A program made the position numbers and the translations under genes. A stretch of DNA of 45,494 bases from JADFRG01 sp964590515 (GTDB taxonomy: Bacteria; Chloroflexota; Anaerolineae; Anaerolineales; E44-bin32): the NCBI GenBank assembly GCA_964590515.1, contig CAZPZD010000017.1:1-45494 (forward strand), written 5' to 3'. A model generated the notes under the pieces. It was not told the DNA's origin, made no database searches, and saw nothing but the letters and a program-made list of their open reading frames with translations. Positions 14,458 through 23,710 of the stretch are shown here, piece by piece (the first letter of the stretch is position 1; every line of letters starts with the position of its first letter).

Positions 14458-17301
14458 GCAGCAGTGGAGCTGAGGCTGCTCTTGTTGGGTCCTCCCAGGG
14501 TGGAGCTGAGCGGCTCACCACTGGTTGTGGATACCCGCAAGGCAACCGCCATGCTGATCTACCTGGCAGTAACCAGGCAGCCCCATCGCCGCGAGAGGCT
14601 CGCCGCCATGTTTTGGCCGGAAAGCGATACCGGCCACGCGAAAGCTGCCCTCCGAAGGACCCTCTCCTCACTGCGCAAAGCATTAGGCGGACGGTGGATC
14701 GAGGTCACCCGGGAACACCTCGCAGTCGAGCCGGCCTGGTTGGATACCCAGGCCTTCGCCGAGCTGCTCGAGGGCACTCTCGGCCACGGACACCCGGCCT
14801 CCGAGAGCTGTACCCGCTGTATTGAGCCGCTCACTCAGGCACTGGAGCTCTACCGAGGGGACTTCCTGGCGGGTTTCAGCTTACCGGACAGTCCACAGTT
14901 CGATGAGTGGCAGTACTTTACCGAGCGAGCGCTGCAGAGAAAGTGTACGGAGGCACTGCAGCTTCTGTCGGCTGCCCATCAATCCGCGGGAAACTTCGAG
15001 AAGGCGCTTGAGGCAGCCGACCGCCTCCTTACGCTCGATTCATTGAACGAGACCGCCCACCGGCAGCTCATGAGGCTCTACGCCAAGCTTGGCCGGCGCG
15101 ACCTTGCGTTGAAGCAGTATCGGGACTGCGTTCGACTGCTGCAAACTGAACTGGGCACGCCACCCCTGGAAGAGACGGTCGACCTCTACGAACGCATCCG
15201 GGCCGGGGAGCTGACCGAGCCGATGCCCAGGCAGGCGACCACCTTGGCGGCAACTGCCCCGCGTCCAATTCCACTCGTGGGCCGGGAATCAGAACTGCGT
15301 GAGATCCGGGTCTGGTACCGGTCGGTCGAACGAAACTGCAAGTTGATGATCGTGGCCGGTGAAGCCGGAGTTGGGAAGTCCCGCGTGGCGGAAGAATTCT
15401 TGAACAGCGTCATGGAGCAGGGTGGAAAGGTTTTGCAAGCGAGATGCTATGAAGGGGAGACCACTTTTGCTCTCCGGCCCTGGATCGATGCATTGCGCGG
15501 AAGGATCGGGAACGGGGAAGTGCTGCGAGGGGCGGCTGGCCCCTCGCAAGTCCGGTTGGCAGAAGCTGCCCGGCTGCTGCCGGAGTTACACGACCTGATC
15601 CCCGATCTTCCCCACGCCGATCAGGCCCAAGGTGCGGCGGGCCACGAGCGGTTTTTAGATGGCTTGGCCTGGCTTGCTGGTACCTTGGCGAAGGGTCGCC
15701 ACTCAGGAGTCGTGTTTCTGGACGACATGCAATGGGCAGACGAGCCAACCCTCGAACTCCTCGCCTTTTTGCTGCGGCATGGCCCCGAGCCTCCGTTTGG
15801 GCTGCTGGCGGGTTGGCGAACTGACTCCGCCCCATCTCAACAGCGGCTGCAGGAATGGCTGGCCTTGCTTCCTCGCGGGTCCTACGAGATCACTCCGCTC
15901 GAGCGACTGAGTGAGTCACAGGTGATCGAGCTGGTTGACCGCAGCGGCTTGGTGGACAGGCCTGCTAGCGGCCATCGACTCTACGAAGAGACCGAAGGGC
16001 TTCCGCTGTTCATCGCGGAATATCTGCGAGCGATCGAGGGAGGAGCCAACGAGCCGGAATGGAAATTGCCGGCTTCGATCCGCCAGATTCTGGCCGAGCG
16101 GTTGGCAAGAGTAGGCAGCGCCAGTCGCCAGCTCTTGGGAGCAGCGGCGGTCATTGGCCGGTCTTTCGAGTACGAGGTACTACGGTCGGTCAGTGGGCGG
16201 ACCCCTGAAGAGACCGTTGCCGGCCTTGAGGAACTGTTGGCGACTGGCTTGATCCGCGAATACCCGGAAGTCCGTCCGCCGTTGGGCCCATCCTACGACT
16301 TCACCCATGAGAAGCTGCGGGTGGCCGCGCTCGAAGGGACGACCCAGGCCAGGCAGCGCTTGCTTCACAGCCGGGTGGCCAAGGCGCTCAGACGAGGAAG
16401 ACCCCCGGCCGCGAGGGCGGCCCGCATCGCGCGGCATTATGAACTGGCCGGCCAGGAGCAGGAAGCGGCCGAGTTCTATGTGCAAGCGGGTGACCATGCG
16501 CGCGGCCTCTACGCCAACGAGCAGGCGCTCGCCCACTACCGCAGCGGGTTGGCCCTGGGACATCCCGAAGTGGGCCGGTTGCACGAAGCGATCGGGGATC
16601 TGCTGACGTTGGTCGGCGACTACAGCGGATCCGTCCAGAACTATGAGGCCGCGCTGGCCTACGCCGCGAATGGTCTAATTGCCCGCCTGGAGCACAAGCT
16701 GGGGGGAGTCTACGACCGTTGGGGAAGATGGGATCGGGCCGAATCCCACTTCGCTGCCGGCTTGCAGGTCGCCGGCGCCCAGCGGCCTCCGATTCTTGCC
16801 GACTGGAGCCTGAGCCTGCATCGCCGAGGCCAGCGAGCTCAGGCGGTGCAGTTGATCCAAGAGGCATTGGTCGAAGCAGAACAAGCCGGCGATTCGCGGG
16901 CGCTGGCGCAATGTCACAATATCATGGGCATATTCGCCCGAGCTCAGGGCGATCCGGGCACGGCCCGGGATCATCTGCTTCACAGTCTGGAATACGCGGT
17001 CTCGATCGCCGATAGGAGCGCGCAGGCCGCGGCGCTTAACAATCTATCCCTTGCCCTAGCCGACGCGAAGCAACTCGAACAGGCCATTGCCGCGGCCCGG
17101 CAAGCAATCGAACTCAGTGAATCAGTTCGTGATCGTCACCGATCGGCGGCCCTGCACAGCAACCTTGCCGACCTGCTGCATCGGGTGGGAGACGAGGAAC
17201 AGGCTAATGAACATCTGCGGCAGTCGGCCGAGCTGTTTGCTGAGGTGGGAATCGAAAAAGATCAGTTTGAGCCGGAGATCTGGAAGCTGGTGGAGTGGTA
17301 G
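14455..17301 (+). CDS. BTAD-domain transcriptional regulator with AAA-type ATPase and TPR repeats
   Basis: A 948-residue regulator. Residues about 5-90 form an OmpR-like winged helix (LRLLLLGPPRVELSG, then the typical FWPE...A..AL...L..LR), followed by a bacterial transcriptional activation domain (BTAD, about 97-250). An ATPase domain follows (Walker A GEAGVGKS near 302-309, Walker B FLDDMQWAD near 420), then TPR-like helical repeats to the end. This SARP/MalT-like layout is common for large activators that oligomerise on direct repeats when a ligand or partner binds. The start is GTG 14455; another GTG at 14464 is possible. It diverges from the minus-strand cluster and is the best local candidate for its regulator (inference). 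Confidence 0.92.
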   Translation: MAAVELRLLLLGPPRVELSGSPLVVDTRKATAMLIYLAVTRQPHRRERLAAMFWPESDTGHAKAALRRTLSSLRKALGGRWIEVTREHLAVEPAWLDTQAFAELLEGTLGHGHPASESCTRCIEPLTQALELYRGDFLAGFSLPDSPQFDEWQYFTERALQRKCTEALQLLSAAHQSAGNFEKALEAADRLLTLDSLNETAHRQLMRLYAKLGRRDLALKQYRDCVRLLQTELGTPPLEETVDLYERIRAGELTEPMPRQATTLAATAPRPIPLVGRESELREIRVWYRSVERNCKLMIVAGEAGVGKSRVAEEFLNSVMEQGGKVLQARCYEGETTFALRPWIDALRGRIGNGEVLRGAAGPSQVRLAEAARLLPELHDLIPDLPHADQAQGAAGHERFLDGLAWLAGTLAKGRHSGVVFLDDMQWADEPTLELLAFLLRHGPEPPFGLLAGWRTDSAPSQQRLQEWLALLPRGSYEITPLERLSESQVIELVDRSGLVDRPASGHRLYEETEGLPLFIAEYLRAIEGGANEPEWKLPASIRQILAERLARVGSASRQLLGAAAVIGRSFEYEVLRSVSGRTPEETVAGLEELLATGLIREYPEVRPPLGPSYDFTHEKLRVAALEGTTQARQRLLHSRVAKALRRGRPPAARAARIARHYELAGQEQEAAEFYVQAGDHARGLYANEQALAHYRSGLALGHPEVGRLHEAIGDLLTLVGDYSGSVQNYEAALAYAANGLIARLEHKLGGVYDRWGRWDRAESHFAAGLQVAGAQRPPILADWSLSLHRRGQRAQAVQLIQEALVEAEQAGDSRALAQCHNIMGIFARAQGDPGTARDHLLHSLEYAVSIADRSAQAAALNNLSLALADAKQLEQAIAAARQAIELSESVRDRHRSAALHSNLADLLHRVGDEEQANEHLRQSAELFAEVGIEKDQFEPEIWKLVEW

Positions 17302-17331
17302 GCAGAGGCGGGAGGAACAGAGCCGCGTGAG

Positions 17332-18207
17332 CTATCGGGTCAATTGCCACTCGAAGAGTGCGCCTGCCACCCAGGTGGGTGGAGGGGAGTTGTACAAGTC
17401 GGTGGCGTCGGTAAACGTCAGGTCTAGGATGCGGCCGGTCATGGGCCCGCGCACATATCGGAACACCTGGCCGGCGTCCCGCCCGTCACTCTTGGCAGTG
17501 ACGCAGTGCTGGTTGTATCCCCAGTAATCTCCTTCGGCCAAAACCCGCATGCCATCCCCGATCACCCGGCGAGCCAGCTCCAGGCCGCCCTCATGAGGGT
17601 GCAGCGATTCCTCCGGCGCGGCGCCGTATCCGATCCCATGATGGAACGGATCAACGGTCGAGACCAGCGCAGCACCTTCCGCCAGCCTGGCGAGCTCATC
17701 GATCCCGGGTAGGCGGTTGGGCTTACCCCCGGCCAGATAGGGATAACGCTCGATCACCTCAGGCCCCCGAATCCCGCGCCGCCGGGTCTCAGCTTTCCAG
17801 AAATGGCGGAAGCTGTAGAGGGCGTGATCGTTCAGCCACTCGGCGCGGCCCGTGATCCCGGGGCCCTGAATGCCCCAGAATTCCTCTTGGCTGGGGTCCC
17901 CGCCATTGGCGACTCGAATCCGGGCCCCTTCCATCTCATCGGTGAAAGCATGCAGCACACTGACCACGATCACCCGGTCGGCCCCGCAGTCGAGGCAGGC
18001 GTGCACTGCCGCAGCGATTTGGTGCCCGCAGTCGGCTACCCCGGCGTGCGGAAACACAACGACCCCTGCCGCCCCCAGTGTCGCTGAAAGATCCCAGGCG
18101 TGGGCCCTGTCGAGCAGGTCCAGGGTGCCTGCTTCGCCCAGCGCCTCATGCTCGGCGCGATACAGGCGCTGGATATCGTCGCGGAGTTGCTTTCGATCGA
18201 GCTGCAT
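17332..18207 (-). CDS. MEMO/class III extradiol dioxygenase-like protein
   Basis: A 291-residue soluble protein with the pattern of the MEMO1/AmmeMemoRadiSam-B family, which shares its fold with class III extradiol dioxygenases. The visible elements are VVVFPHAGVADCG (family PHAGY..SG), a hydrophobic strand ADRVIVVSVLHAF, the NDHALYSFRHF segment in place of EHS.EVQLPF, and VSTVDPFHHGIGYGAAPEE in place of the late DLTHYG motif. The His residues are likely metal ligands. No AMMECR1 or radical-SAM partner is nearby, and the role is unknown. It converges with the regulator gene, with a 30-bp gap. Confidence 0.65.
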   Translation of the reverse strand: MQLDRKQLRDDIQRLYRAEHEALGEAGTLDLLDRAHAWDLSATLGAAGVVVFPHAGVADCGHQIAAAVHACLDCGADRVIVVSVLHAFTDEMEGARIRVANGGDPSQEEFWGIQGPGITGRAEWLNDHALYSFRHFWKAETRRRGIRGPEVIERYPYLAGGKPNRLPGIDELARLAEGAALVSTVDPFHHGIGYGAAPEESLHPHEGGLELARRVIGDGMRVLAEGDYWGYNQHCVTAKSDGRDAGQVFRYVRGPMTGRILDLTFTDATDLYNSPPPTWVAGALFEWQLTR

Positions 18208-18241
18208 CGTCGGGGAGTGCCTCGAGGGGAAAAGCTTCAGG

Positions 18242-18315
<74 letters not shown>

Positions 18316-18327
18316 GAGCTGCTTGCC

Positions 18328-18356
18328 ATTCTAGCATGTGCCCCGGAGGCTCACAA
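18328..18356 (-). promoter_or_regulatory. tRNA-Val promoter
   Basis: On the minus strand TTGTGA (18351-18356), a 17-nt spacer, then TAGAAT (18328-18333), 12 nt before the 5' end of the tRNA. It is a near-consensus primary-sigma promoter and helps define the -10 box used elsewhere in this window. Confidence 0.75.
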
Positions 18357-18438
18357 GGAATCGAGCTCGGGATTGGCCTCCGCCCGGCTTCGGTCTATGA
18401 TTGACCCGTCCGCTTCGCCCCCATCACAACCTCGTGCG

Positions 18439-19917
18439 ATGAATCAACTCAACCTCCGCCGCCGCGACGAACTCAGGGTCATCGCAGAACGTGCGATGCT
18501 GCAGCGCGGATTGTTGCCCGACTTCTCTCCTGCGGTCATGGCGGAGACGGACGCGCTTGTAACCGCGGCGGCTGAGGCGGATCCGTCGATTCGCGACTTG
18601 GGTGGTCTGCTCTGGTGCTCGATAGACAATGAAGACTCCCGAGATCTGGATCAACTCACCACCGCGGAACCGAGATCTGGCGGTCTGGCGACGATCCTGG
18701 TTGCCGTCTCCGATGTCGACGCCATGGTCAAGCCGGGCTCCGCCATCAACGGCCATGCTCGGAGCAACACGACTTCCGTGTACACAGCCGGCGGAATTTT
18801 CCCCATGCTTCCCGAGAAACTCTCGACGGACCTGACATCCCTGGGTGAGGGCCAGGAGCGCCTGGCCCTTGTCATCGAGCTGGGGATCGAGGCCGACGGG
18901 AACCTCGCCGAGGCCGAGATCTATCGGGCGGTCGTACGCAATCAGGCGAAGCTCGCCTACGACGGCATCGCCGCGTGGCTGGACGGCACGGCGCCTGCAC
19001 CGCCTGGGCTGGCCGCGGTTCCTGGGCTCCATGAGCAGCTCTCTCTACAGGACCGGGCGGCCCAGGCGCTGAAAGCCCTGCGGCACCAGCATGGGGCGCT
19101 CAGCCTGGAGACCCTCGAAACGCGGCCCGTGTTCGAGGGTGACGTTCTTGCCGACCTGCGGCCTGACGAAAAGAATCGGGCCAAACAACTGATCGAGGAC
19201 TTCATGATCGCGGCCAATGGGTTGACGGCCCGCTATCTCGATCGGAAGGGGTTTCCTTCCTTACGCAGGGTCTTGCGGTCGCCTGATCGCTGGGATCGGA
19301 TAGTCGAACTGGCCACCCGCCTTGGTGGGCGCCTGGGACCGGTGCCGAGCGCGCCCGCTCTCGAAGCGTTCCTCGGCGAGCGCCGCCAGGCAGATCCGGA
19401 GCTGTTTCCCGACCTCTCCCTCTCGATAGTCAAGCTGCTCGGTTCGGGGGAGTACGTGGTCGAGGCCCCCGGGCAGCAAGCGGACGGGCACTTCGGGCTG
19501 GCCGTCAGAGACTACTCGCATTCGACCGCGCCCAATCGTCGCTTTCCGGATCTCATCACGCAGCGGCTGCTCAAGGCCGCGCTGGCGGGCAGGCCGCCGC
19601 CGTACAGCCACGACGAGCTGAACGAGTTGGCCCGCCACTGCACCGAGCAGGAAGACAATGCGGCCAAGGTGGAGCGACAGGTGGAGAAATCAGCTGCCGC
19701 ACTGCTTCTGGCATCTCGGATCGGCGAGCATTTCGACGCGATTGTGACCGGCGCCTCGAAGAAGGGCACCTGGGTCCGTATCTTTCACCCCCCGGTGGAG
19801 GGGAAAGTGGTACGTGGTTTCGAGGGCCTTGATGTCGGGGATCGGCAGCGGGTCGAGCTCGTCGGCACCAATGTCGAGCGCGGCTTCATCGACTTCGTGC
19901 GGCTGACGAGTGGGTAG
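18439..19917 (+). CDS. RNB-domain ribonuclease (RNase II/R family)
   Basis: About 492 residues from the ATG at 18439 (MNQLNLRRRDELRVIAERAM). The frame extends upstream through the tRNA, so earlier starts are unlikely, though the ATG at 18397 remains possible. The RNB catalytic domain is clear: SIDNEDSRDLDQ aligns with the metal-binding Asp cluster IDxxxxxDxDD, and HSTAPNRRFPDL with the late HFTSPIRRYPDL motif. In the Asp cluster the fourth position is Gln, not Asp. There are no obvious N-terminal cold-shock domains. The last 60 residues (FDAIVTGASKKGTWVRIF, then VEGKVV) look like an S1-type RNA-binding domain. It probably degrades RNA from the 3' end. Confidence 0.88.
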   Translation: MNQLNLRRRDELRVIAERAMLQRGLLPDFSPAVMAETDALVTAAAEADPSIRDLGGLLWCSIDNEDSRDLDQLTTAEPRSGGLATILVAVSDVDAMVKPGSAINGHARSNTTSVYTAGGIFPMLPEKLSTDLTSLGEGQERLALVIELGIEADGNLAEAEIYRAVVRNQAKLAYDGIAAWLDGTAPAPPGLAAVPGLHEQLSLQDRAAQALKALRHQHGALSLETLETRPVFEGDVLADLRPDEKNRAKQLIEDFMIAANGLTARYLDRKGFPSLRRVLRSPDRWDRIVELATRLGGRLGPVPSAPALEAFLGERRQADPELFPDLSLSIVKLLGSGEYVVEAPGQQADGHFGLAVRDYSHSTAPNRRFPDLITQRLLKAALAGRPPPYSHDELNELARHCTEQEDNAAKVERQVEKSAAALLLASRIGEHFDAIVTGASKKGTWVRIFHPPVEGKVVRGFEGLDVGDRQRVELVGTNVERGFIDFVRLTSG

Positions 19918-19927
19918 AGGGCATGAG

Positions 19928-21082
19928 ATGAGAAATCACACTTCTGAACCCATCGCCGGGCCGGATCAGGTCAGCAAAGCGCGGCGGCGGCGGGCCGGGC
20001 GGCGGCTGAGTCAACTGCAGGCCGACGAGCGGGAGGCCTATCTGGACATCCTGGCAGCCGCAGTCACGCCTGGCGCGGGCTACTTTGTCTTGGCGCTGGT
20101 GTGTGGCACGCTCATCGGGCTAGGCTTTCGACTCGACCAGCAGGCGCTGCTGGTGGCAGGCGCGTTGCTCGCGCCACGCTTGGGGCCGCTGGCCGGCCTC
20201 TCCCTGGCGGCGGTCTCGGGGTCGCCTCGCTTCTTTCTCCGAATGCTAGCTGCGCTTGCTTTGGGTCTGGCGCTGGCCGGGGTGGGGGCTGCCCTGAGCT
20301 TCGGGCTTGGGATCAGCGGCGACCTGAACCCGCTCCTGCCTTACGCCCACAGCAAGCTGAACCTGCTCGATTTTGGGCTGGCTGTGGTCGGGGCAGTCTG
20401 GATGGCCGCCAGCCTAATCAACCGTGAGCGAGTCGATAGAGTAGCCAGCGTGGCAGTTGCGTACGAGGTTTGCCTTCCGCTCGGAGCTGCAGCGGCAGGA
20501 TTTGTCCAGGGCGTACCGGAGCTGAGCGGGGGCGGCCTGCTGTCGTTGGGGTTGCACCTCACCTGGGCAGTGGCAGCGGGCCTGCTCACCATGCTCTTTC
20601 TGGGCCTGCGGCCACTCACTGGAGGAGGCCGGTCGCTCGGCGCGGCGGTCGGCCTGATCGGGCTGCTGGGGTTGGTGAGCGCGGCCGGGCTTGGAACTTC
20701 GGTGCTGGCCGCTCTGCCGACTCCGACGCCCACGTCCACGCCCACTCAGACTGCAACCCCGACTCCTACCTCAACCGGGACTGCCACTCCAACCCCGACC
20801 AACACTTCCACCGCGACTCCGACCTCCACACCAACCATCACGCCAACGGCCACTCCCACCCCACCCTCGGCAATCGTGCTGGGCACCAGCGGACAGGGAG
20901 CGATCTTGCGTGATACGCCGGAAGGCGCGCCGATTGGCTTTGTGGCGGAAGGTGAGCTGCTGTTGGTGCTCGCCGGACCGGACGTGCGCGTGACCGGGTT
21001 CTGGTGGCTGGTCTTAAAGGAAGACGGATCGCAGGGCTGGCTGGTGGGGGAGTTTCTGGCGACGTTGACGCCGACGCCCTGA
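19928..21082 (+). CDS. DUF389-like membrane protein with Thr-Pro linker and SH3-like C-terminus
   Basis: A protein of 384 residues from ATG 19928, chosen because AGAGGG precedes it by 6 nt; a GTG at 19910 is the alternative. Residues about 40-255 are hydrophobic helices with the DUF389 pattern (GTLIGLGFRLDQQALLVAGA, then LLAPRLGPLAGL). A TPTPTSTPTQ-type tract of about 50 residues follows, then a domain resembling bacterial SH3 (VLGTSGQGAILRDTPEGAP, then WWLVLKEDGSQGWLVGEFL), ending TPTP. The linker presumably holds the SH3 domain in the extracytoplasmic space or wall. It follows the ribonuclease gene by 10 bp and is probably cotranscribed. Function unknown. Confidence 0.82.
   Translation: MRNHTSEPIAGPDQVSKARRRRAGRRLSQLQADEREAYLDILAAAVTPGAGYFVLALVCGTLIGLGFRLDQQALLVAGALLAPRLGPLAGLSLAAVSGSPRFFLRMLAALALGLALAGVGAALSFGLGISGDLNPLLPYAHSKLNLLDFGLAVVGAVWMAASLINRERVDRVASVAVAYEVCLPLGAAAAGFVQGVPELSGGGLLSLGLHLTWAVAAGLLTMLFLGLRPLTGGGRSLGAAVGLIGLLGLVSAAGLGTSVLAALPTPTPTSTPTQTATPTPTSTGTATPTPTNTSTATPTSTPTITPTATPTPPSAIVLGTSGQGAILRDTPEGAPIGFVAEGELLLVLAGPDVRVTGFWWLVLKEDGSQGWLVGEFLATLTPTP
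20717..20865 (+). repeat. Low-complexity Thr-Pro coding tract
   Basis: Repeated ACT/ACC/CCG/CCC codons encode TPTPTST-type sequence inside the DUF389-like gene. Tracts like this are frequent in surface proteins of Chloroflexota. Confidence 0.85.
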
Positions 21083-21098
21083 TCGATCGCCCTGACCC

Positions 21099-21144
21099 CG
21101 CTCGACCTCGCCGCGGTCGAGCGACGGCCTGGGAAGGCCGCTTT
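21099..21144. terminator. Tandem hairpins between convergent genes
   Basis: Two stems: CGCTCGACC (21099-21107) with GGTCGAGCG (21115-21123), loop 7 nt; and CGGCCT (21125-21130), GGGA, AGGCCG (21135-21140), followed by CTTT. They end the DUF389 transcript and lie just after the stop of the convergent glucosidase gene, so they may act in both directions. Confidence 0.55.
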
Positions 21145-21154
21145 GGTACGAGGA

Positions 21155-22798
21155 TCAGTCCGTTTCGGGTTCCAGCTGAACGACGATCCCCTCGTGTGCC
21201 CGTAAGCTGCACTGGCTGAGCGTGACCTGCCCTTCCCGGTCCAACCAAGTGGAGAGCAAGATCCGGCCCGGCCGCGGATCGCCCAACGCCAGCACCCGAT
21301 CTTTTCCAGCGAAGTTTAGTGCTACCAGCACAGTCTGATCGCCATGCGTACGGTAATAGACGTAGCTGTCCTCCGGCGCCTCTCCCACCGGGCGGTAGGA
21401 TCCATCGCGCAGCTCGGGGGAGGATCGACGTAACCGCAACAGCTTCCGGTAGAGGTTCAGCATCGACTGCGGATCCTCGAGCTGGACCTGCACGTTGCGC
21501 TCCCGGTAGTCCGGGTGGATGGGCAGCCAGGTTTCGAGCTGGCCTGCTTTCGTCCCGGGCGGGACGAAGCCGGCTCCGGGAGTCGCGTCCCACTGCATCG
21601 GGGTGCGGGCTGGATCGCGCGAGTGCTTTGACAGGCCGGAGATTTCTGGCCAGGGATCGCGGCGCAGGTGTGGTGGGACCGGTCCGTCCAGCATTCCGAT
21701 CTCATCGCCATAGTAGAGGACGGGAGCCCCGCGCAGGGTGAGCAGCAGCATAGCCGCCACCCTGGCCTGGGGTTCTCCCAGGCGAGAGGCCAGGCGTGGC
21801 TCGTCGTGGCTCCCGAGCAGGACAGTCGCATGAGCCCCCGTCGGAAGCGCGGCCTCAAAAGACTCAACGTAACCGCGTATCAATTGGGCTTCCCAGGGTA
21901 AGTTGAGCAAGCTGAAGTTGAGCACCAGGTTCAGTTCATCATTCCGGCCGTAGTACCCGGCGGCAAGGGCGGAGTCCATCGTGTACACCTCACCCGCCAT
22001 CATTCGATCACCGGGGTAATCATCGAGCAACTGACGCCATTCGCGCAACAGCGTGTGTACTTCGGGCTGGTTGGCGCTGTGCCGTCGGTCCTGCCAGCCG
22101 GCGGGGCCCATATCCTTGCCCAAAGGTCGCTCCATTAGGGTGGGGTTGTCTCGGAAAAGGTCGTCTTTGATGACAGGTAGCACCGCGTCGACCCGGAAGC
22201 CGTCTACGCCCCGGTCCAGCCAAAACTGGAGCACCGCCTGCATCGCCTGGCGTACTTCCGGGTTGCGCCAATTTAGATCAGGCTGTTGTTTGAGAAAGCT
22301 GTGCAGGTAGTACTGCCGAGTCGCTTGATCCCACTCCCAAGCCGGCCCGGAAAAGTAGGTGAGCCAGTTGTTGGGCATCCCGCCGTTTGGATCCGGATCC
22401 CGCCAGATGTACCAATCGCGCTTCGGGTTTTCCTTGTCCTTCCGGGACTGTTGAAACCACGGATGCTGGTCGGAGGTGTGGTTGGGAACAAAATCCAGCA
22501 GCACCCGCAGACCTAGCTCATGGGCAGAGTCAAGCAGCCGGTCCAGCGAGTCTAGCGTGCCCAGCTCCGGATGAATGTCGGTGTAATCGCTGACGTCGTA
22601 GCCCCAATCGGCATTCGGGGATGGGAAACACGGGCTGATCCACAAGGCATCCACCCCCAGATCCTGCAGGTAATCGAGCCGGTTAATGATCCCTTGCAGG
22701 TCCCCCTTACCATTTCCGTTGGTGTCCTGAAAGCTGAGCGGGTAGATCTGGTAGAAGACAGCCTGCTTCCACCAGGGGATTGCCGGCTTGGAGGACAT
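21155..22798 (-). CDS. Glycoside hydrolase family 13 alpha-glucosidase
   Basis: A 547-residue GH13 enzyme that hydrolyses alpha-glucosidic bonds. The conserved regions are DFVPNH (102-107), GFRVDAV with nucleophile D204, GEVYT with acid/base E270, and GSHDEPRL with D332. The QDTNGNGKGDLQGI loop is typical of oligo-1,6-glucosidase and related intracellular enzymes. There is no signal peptide, so it should act in the cytoplasm on imported disaccharides or oligosaccharides. It is the last gene of a sugar ABC-transporter operon, 15 bp after the permease gene. Exact linkage preference (alpha-1,4, 1,6, sucrose or trehalose) cannot be decided. Confidence 0.93.
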   Translation of the reverse strand: MSSKPAIPWWKQAVFYQIYPLSFQDTNGNGKGDLQGIINRLDYLQDLGVDALWISPCFPSPNADWGYDVSDYTDIHPELGTLDSLDRLLDSAHELGLRVLLDFVPNHTSDQHPWFQQSRKDKENPKRDWYIWRDPDPNGGMPNNWLTYFSGPAWEWDQATRQYYLHSFLKQQPDLNWRNPEVRQAMQAVLQFWLDRGVDGFRVDAVLPVIKDDLFRDNPTLMERPLGKDMGPAGWQDRRHSANQPEVHTLLREWRQLLDDYPGDRMMAGEVYTMDSALAAGYYGRNDELNLVLNFSLLNLPWEAQLIRGYVESFEAALPTGAHATVLLGSHDEPRLASRLGEPQARVAAMLLLTLRGAPVLYYGDEIGMLDGPVPPHLRRDPWPEISGLSKHSRDPARTPMQWDATPGAGFVPPGTKAGQLETWLPIHPDYRERNVQVQLEDPQSMLNLYRKLLRLRRSSPELRDGSYRPVGEAPEDSYVYYRTHGDQTVLVALNFAGKDRVLALGDPRPGRILLSTWLDREGQVTLSQCSLRAHEGIVVQLEPETD

Positions 22799-22813
22799 GC
22801 GGGAGGAGTGGGG

Positions 22814-23707
22814 TTAGCCCTTGACCGAGCCGGCGGTCAGGCCGCGCACGAAGTATCGCTGCAGCAAGAAGAAGACCAGCAGCGGGACGGCCATGCTCAC
22901 AAATGCGCCGGCCGTGAGAACATGCCACTGTTCTCCCCGCCGGCCAACCAGTGCCGCCAACCGAGCCGTAATCACGGCGACCTCTTCTTTCGTCCCAAGG
23001 AAAATCAGGGCGACCAAGAGATCGTTCCAGACCCACAGAAACTGGAAGATGGCAAACGAGGCAACGACCGGGACCGAGAGCGGAAGCACGAGACGGGTGA
23101 AGGTCGTGAGCGGAGAGGCACCGTCTACCCGCGCGGATTCGATGATCTCGCCTGGCAAGGTCGAGATGTAGCCGAACAAGAGGAATACCGCCAGCGGCAG
23201 CCCGAACCCGGTGTGGGCCAGCCACACGCCGAGGAACGTTCCGTTAAGGTCCATCTGGGTATACAGCCGGAGCAGCGGGATCAAGGACATCTGCAGCGGC
23301 ACCACCATGAGCCCGACCACTACGATAAAGAGGAATTTCCGGCCGGGGAATTCCAACCAGGCGAACGCATAGGCCGCGAAAGCGGCGATGGTGATGGGGA
23401 TGACCACCGAGGGGACGGTGACCAGCACGCTATTTAAGAAGGCATTCCCCAAGCCGTGGGTGGTCAGCACTTGCTCGTAATTCTCGACGGTCCAGACCGA
23501 GGCCTCGAACGGATGGGCGAACACCGTCCACCATCCCGAAGTGACGATGTCGTTGGGCGGCCGCAGCGAGCTGATTAACAGGCCGGCCGAGGGCAGGGTC
23601 CAGACCAGCGCGATCAGCAAGACAACAATCCGAACCGGCACGCCGGAGACCACCTTGCGCAGCCGATCGTTGGAGATGCTCCGGTGGGTCTGATAGCCGA
23701 GACTCAT
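22814..23707 (-). CDS. Sugar ABC transporter permease, MalG type
   Basis: A 297-residue inner-membrane subunit with about six helices and the ATPase-docking EAA loop EIIESARVDGASPLTTFTRLV. The N-terminus with VPVRIVVLLIALVWTLPSAGLL is typical of MalG/AraQ-type permeases of the CUT1 family. It lies 3 bp after the MalF-type gene. No ATP-binding subunit is encoded in the operon, so a shared MsmX/UgpC-like ATPase elsewhere is expected. Confidence 0.94.
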   Translation of the reverse strand: MSLGYQTHRSISNDRLRKVVSGVPVRIVVLLIALVWTLPSAGLLISSLRPPNDIVTSGWWTVFAHPFEASVWTVENYEQVLTTHGLGNAFLNSVLVTVPSVVIPITIAAFAAYAFAWLEFPGRKFLFIVVVGLMVVPLQMSLIPLLRLYTQMDLNGTFLGVWLAHTGFGLPLAVFLLFGYISTLPGEIIESARVDGASPLTTFTRLVLPLSVPVVASFAIFQFLWVWNDLLVALIFLGTKEEVAVITARLAALVGRRGEQWHVLTAGAFVSMAVPLLVFFLLQRYFVRGLTAGSVKG

Positions 23708-23710
23708 GGC

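Noticed and set aside
20717..20865. Possible CRISPR-like or tandem DNA array
   Set aside because: The repeat is a 6-bp-scale coding low-complexity tract (Thr-Pro) without regular spacers.
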